From positions 19,018,144 through 19,082,143 of the forward strand of contig CP099849.1 in NCBI GenBank assembly GCA_030062745.1: 64,000 bases of DNA, in the 5' to 3' direction. Source of the stretch: Capitulum mitella (lineage: Eukaryota; Arthropoda; Thecostraca; Pollicipedomorpha; Pollicipedidae). A model generated the notes under the pieces. It saw only the letters and a program-made list of their open reading frames with translations, searched no databases and was not told where the DNA came from. Both the position numbers and the translations under genes were made by a program. Every line of letters starts with the position of its first letter. Within the stretch, counting starts at the first letter, position 1. Shown in pieces: positions 24,801 to 35,300 of this stretch.

Positions 24801-26344
24801 TTGACAGGGTTTCAAAAATAGGGGGATTAGTTTTCTAATAACGAAATGAACAAAAGAGGCCAAAACACCTTTTTAGCTTCTGCTAGTCATGTTATGCTAA
24901 AGAAGTACAAATCGCATTACAATGTTTGTATAATGTTAGCATAGGCGGTGCCAGGGACATAAAAAAGGGGGAACTGTCATGGTCACACGTTTCTCAGATC
25001 AACTTGTGACCTTTGACTTTAAATGACCTCCAGTGACCTTGGGGTCACCTGGAATGATGTCGTGTGCATTCAGTATTATCTCTAAACGTTTTTAATCGAT
25101 TAAATTCACTTTATTCCAAAAAAATCATTTTTTGGCTTTTGCGATATAGGGTACGTGCACTAACATTTTAGGTCATAGCTCCGTGACCTGACCTGATATC
25201 AAGCTGAAACTTGGTACACAAGTAGAGGGAATCTTTCTACGTCATATATATTTCGGGTTTGGCATTTGAAAAAACGGCGCCGAAATTATTGCGAAAAAAC
25301 AAATTTCGACTTTTGACCTTGACCTGACCTTGTAAAGTGACCTCAGATAAACAAAATTACATATGCGCATTGCCCAACTATTTAGCTATATATTCATATA
25401 AAGTTTGAAGTTCTATCTTAAAAACTCTGTTTTTGGCAGACATTTTCCTTTTACCCTCAACATGGCCAAAAATGGCCTGAGGTGCCTCCCAAAAACGTTG
25501 CCTGGCTCCGCCCCTGAGCAAAATAGAATTTCGAAATTTTGTCACGGCGCATAGAAGGAATAGCTAGGAAAAGTCACCAAGTTTCGTGAAGCTGCGTCAA
25601 AAAGCTTGGAATTGGCAAGCAAAAAACCCGAGGGGGGGCGGATTCCGCCCCCCCTGCCGGGAATAGGGTTAAGGTTAGGCTCAAGGTCATACGACGGGAA
25701 GCTTTTTGTCTGAAAAACACAAGAGCATGACCTTGAAAATGATCTCAAACGAAAGACCCTGCCCGTATGCAGGTCACATGTTCATTCTGGCCCGGTTGCA
25801 CTTGACCTTGAAAGTCAGATTGAAGGTCACGTGACGGAACTTCATTTGATTTCACTTATCTAAAAAGCTACATAAAGATAAAATAAACCCAGTTATGATG
25901 GTCCTCACTCGTATTATCCACTCATTCACAGTCACAATCACTCACAGCATGACAAAATAATTAGTGCAATACTGATATACGATAAAACATGCGCAATAGG
26001 TATATACAATTTCGAATCATAAAATATGTCAGAGGATGGGTGTGACCGTAAAAGTGTGTGAAGAACGCGGGGTAAGCAGGAGAAAAATGATCAGCTAGAA
26101 GCGTTGAGCAAGGAAGCAGGCATGAGTAAAACATTTGTGCCCCGAGTGTGGCGCGCTGGTATACGAAGAAGAGAGCTACTGACTAACGAAGCGCCGTCTG
26201 CCCTCCTTAAAAAGCTTGTAAATATGACAGATCTAGCGTTGTATGTCACTTGGATAGTTTGGCCACTTAATGACCAGCACATAGTTCGTCGTAGTCCGTC
26301 ATATTACACCTATCGCCTCGCATTTCAGCCAAACAGGATACTCA

Positions 26345-26396
<52 letters not shown>

Positions 26397-29300
26397 AGAT
26401 AGATAGATATATCACTTGATGCCTCATTCTATACTTTTTGCATGTCTCTTATCTATTGCGGTCGTTCCTTCCGTTACTATTGCCTATTTTCCTTGACCCT
26501 TGATAAAACCGGCAGAAAATATTGAGGGGCCAAACCGACATTGGGAGGCCCAATCCAATATGGGTGGCAGGGCCCTCACGACAGAATGCGAATCGACACC
26601 CCTGGTTTCACAACAGAATCAATGTAGCTAGAAAAATTTAGCTGGCTATCTGTAATCACTCCAAAGTCAGGCATGTTTGAAATGTTTGAAATGGGTCAAA
26701 TTTCACTCCTTCATCAAACCGCACTGGCACTGGCTATTTTTTCAGCGTGATCCTTAGATGAAAGCCCTTGGTTGGCTTAAGAGTGACAGCCATATCTCAG
26801 ACCACCTTTGCAGATGGATCAGATTGCTCTGAAGAGCGGTGCCGTCACAGGAGTCCCTGATGGGGCGGAACACGTTAAGGTCGTCAGCGTACAAGATACG
26901 CAACGACTTAAAACTAGGGGAAAGTCGCTTATATATGTTAAAAATAGATTTGGCCTGAGTATCGAGCCTTCTGGAATTCCACTTAGGACGCAAGACCCTT
27001 TGTAAATGATCTCGTCTGCTATGATGCGTTTTCGTCTGCAGGAAACGTACGAGGGAAAAAGTGATGACGTGGGCCGAGATACGCCGTACGATGCTTGCAA
27101 TTTGTAAAGCAGAAATCTATGGTCAACGCTTTGAGAAGCGTTGACCACGGATTGATGGCAGAATGAATGATGGCAAAACTGCACAAATCACACCAAGCTT
27201 GACATTTGAATCAAGTAATCAAGTGCGGAAGTTGCACGTTTCGTACGCTCACATATATTGTTGTGCATGATTTTTTCGACACGAAAGTGATATCCAGAAA
27301 TCACTGGCCGAATGTCATACGTAAATGCATCACACAGAACATTGTCAGGAACTTTAGAAATGATGGCAAGTAAACTCCACAGATTTATAGTTTTCAGTCT
27401 GATCATGTGCCCCTTCCTGGGGAAGGGGGGGGGAGCGCATCTTAGTGTCGCCTTCAGCATTGCTCTTATTCGTACTTCCGTACATCATGTGGCATGATGG
27501 ACAGAAGCCGATACAAGGCTAGACAGTGCCCCAATTGCATTCCGCTCGGTCATGCGGGATTTGGCTTGCATATTTCTTCAGATTCCACAGAGGAATGCAT
27601 GAGAGTATTCGAATGCTCGGTTGACATTCGAATATTTCTGGACTGTTCTAATCCTGAAATCAAGATTTGAACATTCGCCGAATCCGAATATTCAGCCATA
27701 TATTTGAATCATCCGAACCTGAATTCTTAGCTCTAGGTCTGATGGTAAATAAGTACGGCTAAAAGTGTTGCTGGAAGTGTCGCTGATTCAGTCTTGCTTT
27801 AAAGTCAAGTGGCATAGTGCCTCAATGATAACGTTACCTGCATACGGACACCGTCCTTCGTTTGACGCCATTTTCAAACGTGTTCGTGTAAGTATGTGAG
27901 TTATGAGGTTCCCGTCTTTTCACCTTGAATTTGACTATCAAGGTCAGAAGCTACACGTCCAGAATGAAAACGATACCTCCACACGGAAGCGGCCTTTCGT
28001 TTGACAATATTTTCATCGTTGTGTTCCCGGAAATCTTGAGTTATGAGATTCTTTGTCGTTTAGCACTGTAATTGATAATGAAGCTCAAATATCACAGGGT
28101 CAGGATGAGAACGTTAACTGGACGTGGGAACGCTTTTTCATTTGATGCCGTTTTCCAAGTTGTGCTCCTACAACTTTTTAGTTCAGATTTTTGGTCGTTT
28201 CACACTGAAATTAAGCTTGAAGGTCAGGTGCCGCAGAGACAGAATGGAAACGATACCTGCAGATGGACACGTCCTTTCCATTGTGAAGGGCGTGCTCTTG
28301 TAAGTTTTAGTTACGAGGTTCTCTTTCGTTTGACCTTAAATGTGATACTCAAGGTTAAGTGGCATAGGGCCATAACGAGAACGGTACCTAAATCTGGACA
28401 CATTTTTAATAATACCATTTTCAAAGGTGAGCTTCGATAAGTTTTTGAGTTATGAGGTTTGCCGTCGTTTGACCTTGGATATGACTGTCGAAATGCAACT
28501 CTAATAAAAAAAAAACGAAGTCGTGATCAGGGCTCCCGATTGTATCTCCAATACGCAGTCCTGCTAGTTCTGCGGGTAAATCAAGGTGTTGCTGAAAGTA
28601 TGGCTGGAAGGACGCCCCTGATTTTTCGTTCGATTTGAGCTTCAAGGTGAAGTGCCGCAGTGCCTTAATGAGAATGTCACTTGCGTGTATACAGAACGAT
28701 CTCACGTTCGGAGCTATTTTGGAACGTGTGGTCTTGTAATTAAATGAGGTTTCCTTGGCTTTGGATATGACCTTGAATATTAACTTTGACCTCGAAAAAA
28801 GTCCGGGTTCGCCATCAGCGTCCCCTTTCGAGACCTGACGCGTATTTCTGGCGAGTTCCCATGGTAAATAAAAATGTGGCTGAAAGTGTTGCTAACTTTA
28901 CGGAGATTAGCACCAGTTCATCGCCCGATAATCGTGTTGTGTTCCTAATGGGTTCCAAATCTCCATCCGATTTCTCCTCGGATCTCGACCACTTTGTGTC
29001 GCCATTTTTGAAAATGAGCATGTATACGACCAAATTTCTGTTTCTAAAACAAAATATCTACAGGTTCCTTTCACTTCCAAGGGGGGAGGGGCAAGAAATA
29101 TGTTTGTCCCGGGTTTTTTTCAAAGAAAGGGAGTATGGTTCTCGTGATTTGCCTCTGGCATCCTCCTGGCGTTGACGCCTGTTTTGTTGTGGCGATAGCA
29201 GTGTTCCCCAGCTTGCCTGTTTTTGTTTTCCGGCTGCTCGCGGCTTTTGCTACCCTTGCGAGCGCGTCTAACCTGACTGAAGGTCAGCGCGCGGCCGGTA

Positions 29301-32300
29301 ATGCACTGACACCTGCGGCGGAGGTCGAGCACGAGTGTTTTAGAGTCGGTCGGAAGATGGCGGTGCGGTTTGGCGCCGGGCGTTACGTGTCGTGCTGCGA
29401 TTGGTGGCTGAGGGTCAGCTGTTGTGACCTGACTTCTGCGTGGCGCGGTATGATTCGTGGCAGTCGGTCAACTGTTGTGACGGATTGAGGTGTGTGTTGC
29501 GCTCATCAAGCACGGAACTGTTGTCCAAGCTTGGGCCGCAATAGACAGCGAATTTTTCCGCCTGTTTACGTGCCGGGTGTCCGGAGAGATTTGAAAGCAC
29601 CGGCTATGGTAACTTACCCTATAGCTGGTGGCCGTGCTAGGTACTAAGTATTTTACCAGAAACGTAGTGCAAGGGAATTCCTTCCTTGAAACCGATGAGA
29701 TAAAAGAAGCCAAATGGGACCTCGGGTGCCGGTTCTTTTGCTTGGTGCCAGGACCCCAACCAAATGCTGTGTGCACCACTAATACATTTCGAAAAGTGGC
29801 AGACGATGTCCCTGGATGTTTCCGAGTGAGCCCCATGACTCAATTTGTGCCCGTATTTGTTCGCAGGCCATCTGGGAGCAATCATCGGTGGGCTGATCGG
29901 TGTTGCCGCCGTCCTGGCATTTGTCTGCGCCGCCGTTCTCCTCCGCAGAAGAAAACGACGCCAGGCTGCCAAACCTAGCAAAGAACAATACGGCATTCTT
30001 GAATTCTGGAGCCTCAGCCAAAACCCCGTCTATGGCTCATGTTCTGACGACCACGTGTACAGGTTTGGGCTATAGAAGTAGTGCGAAGATCGGCATGTGT
30101 GTCACGAATGGGGTGAATGCAGCATGGCATTTTCAGAACCAACTGAAGGCAACGGAACCAGAAAATGGCTCACATATGATCGTTGGGATGATTCATGTCA
30201 CTGGCTATGGCAAATGAAATTAATTCACCACTAATGACATGAGAAGGAATGGTCCTTAAAATCAGCGCCTTGCCTAAAGAATTATGACTGGGGGCGGGGG
30301 GGGTAGGTCTTCTAACTTGGTATTCCGATAACACCTACCTGCTGCGGTGGTTTAAAAACGAAATCACGGAAATCCGTATATATCTTAATGTAGCCCCTAG
30401 GAGCAACTTTTTTAGAGTGGTTCGTCACGCAAAACAGGCCTTTTTCAAACCATGCATTTTTTGCCATGAAAACGATCGTTTTTTTCCCCGATTGCGAACC
30501 TTCTCATGAACCATGAGCTCGTTTAAACCACACCAACCTTATGTTTTGGCCCCCCACCAGTTCAAACGCAGCCTTGTAAATCGCCCCAGACAGCTTCATT
30601 AACCTCAACCCTATTCCCGGCAGGGGGAGGGGCTGAATCCGCCCCTCCTCTGGTTTTTTGCTCGCCAATTGCAGGGTTTTTGACGCAGCTTCACGAAACT
30701 TTGTCACAGTTCTTAGCTATTTTTTCTACGTACTGTGACAAAATTTCGTTATTCTGTTTTGTTCAGGGGCGGAGCCAGGCAACGTTTCTGGGAGGCACCT
30801 CAGGTCATTTTTGGCCCTGTTGAGGGTAAAAGGAGACTGTCAAAAATAGCGCTTTTTTTTAAGATAAAACTTAAAACTTGATATGGATGCATAGCAAAAT
30901 ATTTGGGCAACGTGCAAATGCAACTTTGGTTGTCTGAGGTCACTTTAGAAGCTCAGGTCAAGGTCAAGAGTCAAAATTTGCTTTTACAGTAATAATTTTG
31001 GCGCTATTTTTTCGAATGCCAAACCTGGAATATATATGACGTAGAAGGGATATATGCCCTTTACTTGTGTATCACGTTTCAGCTTGATATCAGGTAGGGT
31101 CACGGAGCTATGACCTAAAACGTCAGTGCATGTACCCTATATGACATGAGCCGTAAAATGGAATTTTTGGTGGAATTATGATTAAAAACGTTTACAAGTA
31201 ATATTAAATGCATACGAGATCATTCCAAGTGATTCCAAGGTCAGTGGAGGTCATTTAAGGTCAAAGGTCACAAGTTGATCTGAAGAGCATGTGACCATGA
31301 CAGTTCCCCTTTTTCATGTCCCTGGCACCGCCTGTGCTAAAATTATACAAACATCGCAATACCATTTGTACTTCTTTAGCATAACATGACTAGTAGAAGC
31401 CAAAAAAGCGGTTTTACTTTTTTTGGCCATTCAGTTGTTGAAAAACTAATCTTATTTTTCCAAATCCTGTGTACGCCTATGATTTTCTAAGAAATTCAAA
31501 TTTGTGTACCAATGGTGAAAGTCCCATCCATAATCTCTCGATTCATGCCGATTTTATCGAAATCGGTCCATAAACAACGGAGTTATAAGAAATCGAAAAA
31601 TCCCCCATTTTGATATTTTCGCCCCCTGTATCTGCCCCTTTCAAAATCTTGAAAAGTTCTGTTTTAGGTGCGGCTTACGTCATGGTAAATGGATTGCCGT
31701 TTGTGGCGATGAAATTGGATATGTAGTTCTCGAGATCTCGGGGGGGGGGTCGAAGCCGCCCTTCCCCTGCCGGGAATCGGCCATTCTGTCCAGCCTTCCG
31801 GGAGTAGGGTTTAGGTGGGATTTCAGGTGTAGTGCACGTGATGACTGCATGAACTAATCAAGGGACATCGCACAATAACTATGGCACAATTTTTTCACAA
31901 AATCGGCCTCGATAACTACGCACGGCTTCATCGAGTTGTGTTTACCCCGTCTTTTTCGTGTAATGTAAGTCCGAAAATATAGATCCTATGGTCCTATGGT
32001 CCCATGGATGTTCATAGCTTCCAAGTCATTGGCGTCTGTAAAGTCGTACATGGATTGTTGCGCGGGTAGAGGTGTTTCGCGAGATAGGGATCTCTTGAAA
32101 CGATAGCACTGTGAGATGTAAAGGAATATGAAACAATGCTACTTGCAAGTAAGCGACTGCTGACATATACACTCCGCATCATGGCTAAAAATCTTACATA
32201 TGTAGCATTACAGTAACTACAGGAAAAATCAATAACAGTAGCGATAAGACATTGAACGAACAAACAAACGAACAAAAGAACAAAGTGTTTGCAAGGAAAA

Positions 32301-35300
32301 GACTGCAGACATCTACACGCCGTTCCTTGACCAATAAACATAACTATGCAGTATTGGAACAACTGCAGGAAAAATCAGTCATGTTTAGGATAAGATATTA
32401 CGCAAATTCGTCACATTCCTTTTCTTGTCGCATATGATTAATGCGTGCATTTTACCACGTACCATTGGTTTCTAGCCCGCGTTTGTCTTTAGAACTATTA
32501 CCCCACAAAGTGCGGTATGGTGAAATACCAAATGCAAAAGTATTGGACAACAAAATGCTAAAAACAAAATATCGAAGACGATAAATATCCACAGAGATGA
32601 ACATCAAATGCGAAGAACATTGGAAGACAAAATATCGAATTGGGATAAATATCGTACTGCGATATTTCTGAAAATGGAAAACTTTTGCAGGACAACATAT
32701 TGGATAAACAAAATAGCCAGCGTAAGATGTAGAATTGGGGAAACACGGACCAGGATTAACATCAAAACGCTAAAATACCAGATGACAAAATATCGGGAGA
32801 TTATACTTTGTATAGTCCCATCAAGGACGGACATCGTACACGGGCGGGTAAGGAATGGCCAACTTTGGCCTCACAAGGCGTGGAGTAGCACAACATGCAA
32901 CAACTAGATATCTCAAAGGATTGAGGTTATACCAGGACATGAACCCGATGGTGAGGTGGTCAAGACCTTGGTCTGTCAAGATCACGGACGCGATAAAAAT
33001 CCCAGTGGTTCGTTGTTTTTCCGGCCAGAAATGTGAATAGTTCATTCTTTGCAGGTTGTGGCTTGTTGGCAGAAGAGGCAGGGGGCATCGATTTCTATTC
33101 TTTTGAGAGGGCCTTGGCCCACCCAATATTTTCTTCCGGTTTTAAAGGTAAATGAGTAATAATAACAAGAAGCATGGGCGTAGTAGATAAGAGGTAGGTG
33201 GAAAGCACAGAATAAAAGTCTAAAGCGATATATCTATTTATATTTCTACCTTCTATCTATATTTACCTATATACATCTGGATAAATGCAATTTTTTATTT
33301 GATGCATAGTAACAAAAAAAATTAAATTTCCGTTGGTCAAATTTAAGTAGACTAAATCCGTTAAGAAACCCACATTGGGGGGCGGTTAGGTTGTCGGGCC
33401 CTCGGCTCGGCCCCCCTAATCATTTACAGAAATCAACTCCCCTGAGATGAGGTAATCAGTGCGGGTCGTCACTTGAGACCTACGACATGTTCGACGGTCC
33501 TTGTATCCCAGACGCTGAAAAAAAATTCAGCCCACTGTTATGCGTTGTTACCGGGTTGAAGATCCTTGGCAACAGCAGTCATAGTTTATAAAAAAAACTA
33601 TGAAAAGAAGAGGGGGAATTTTTCGACGCCCAGGGTTTGAAACCCGATATCATAAGAGGTAAAATGCCAGCATTTTTGCAGCCACGCCATCAGGTCCAGT
33701 GGCACAAAGATGATATTTGCCTGCTCGGTTCCGATCAGTAATGACAGGGAACGGTAGCTATATATCGAAATCACTTGGAACATTACATGTAAACCCTGGA
33801 AATCTTCCCGACGTTCCTGCTGGGATGTCCCCTTACAGTTTTGGAGGGAAGTCAGTGTCCGTGCCCATCGTGTTATGTTACTAGCTCTCTTGCGACATTT
33901 TCAGTTTAAACATTTATCCCGTACGTTAACCCTATTCCCGGAGGATTAGACGGTATGGTCGATTCCCGGCAGGGGGGGGGGGCGGATTCGGTCCCCCCTG
34001 AGATCTCGAGAACTGCTTGTCCGATTTCATCGCAACAAACGGCAATCGATTTGCCGTGACGTGAACTACATCTTTATAAAAAGAAATTTCTTACATGTTG
34101 AAATTTGTGGATACAGGGGGCAAAAATGTCAAAAGGGGGGTACTTTTGGACCTCTTATAACTCCGTTGTTTATTGACCGATTTCGGTGAAACTGGCATGA
34201 ATCGAGAGATTATAGATAGGGCTTTTACCATGGGTCCGCAAATCTGAAATTTTGAAAAAATTAATGGGCGTTCACAGGGTTTTAAAAGCAGGAGGATTAG
34301 TTTTCTAACAACTGAATGAACAAAAGAGGCAAACACCCTTTTTTGGCTTCTGCTAGTCATGTTATACTAAGGAAGTACAAATCGCATTGCAATGTTTCTA
34401 TAATGTTAGCATTGGCGGTGCCAGGGACGTGAAAAAGGGGGAACTGTCATGGTCACACGTTTCTCAGATCAACTTGTGACCTTTGACCTTAAATGACCTC
34501 CAGTGACCTTGGGGTCACTTGGAATGATCTCCTGTGCATTTAAGATTATTTTTAAACGCTTTTAGTCATTTGAATTCACTCTATTTGAAAAATTTCATTT
34601 TATGGCTATTGCAATATAGGGTGCGCGCACGGACATTTTAGGTCATAGCTCCGTGACCCGACCTGACATCAAGCTGAAACTTGGTGCACAAGTAGATGGC
34701 ACCCTTCTACGTCATATATATTCCGGGTTTGGCATTTGAAAAAACCGCGCCGAAATTATTGCGAAAAAACAAATTTTGACTTTTGACCTTGACCTGACCT
34801 AATAAAATGTCCTCAGGTGAACAAAATTACATCTGCATATTGCCCAACTATTTAGCTATACATCCATATAACGTTTTAAGTTCTATCTTACAAACTCTGT
34901 TTTTGGCAGACGTTTTCCTTTTACCCTTAACATGGCCAAAAATGGTATGAGGTGCCTCCCAAAAACGTTGCCTGGCTCCGCCCCTGAGCAAAACAGAATT
35001 TCGAAATTTTGTCACGGCACGCAGAAAGAATAGCTAGGAAAAGTGACCAAATTTCGTAAAGCTACGTTGAAAAGCCCGGAATTGGCAAGCAAAAAACCCG
35101 AGGGGGATTCAGCCCCCCCCTGCCGGGAATAGGGTTAATGATGTCTGCCCCGATATTTTGTCATTCAGTCGTCTACCATTTGGTATATATCCGGCTGATC
35201 TTGATGTTGATTCGATATTTCTATTCAATCGAATTTGCATTCTTTGCTTTGTTCGATGAAATAATTACTTTTTCATATCGATTCCCAGATCGACGTCTGG

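Larger units (their letters stand above)
24087..29866. other. Intron of receptor gene, about 5.8 kb
   Basis: Contains TTAA element copy C, a (TA)n tract, a minus-strand LINE remnant and a ~137 bp tandem repeat array. 28.8-29.86 kb has no recognised feature. Confidence 0.6.

Noticed and set aside
29135..29488. 117-codon ORF with a hydrophobic stretch ahead of the TM exon
   Set aside because: No domain, no splice-consistent link to the receptor exons; probably a chance ORF in an intron.
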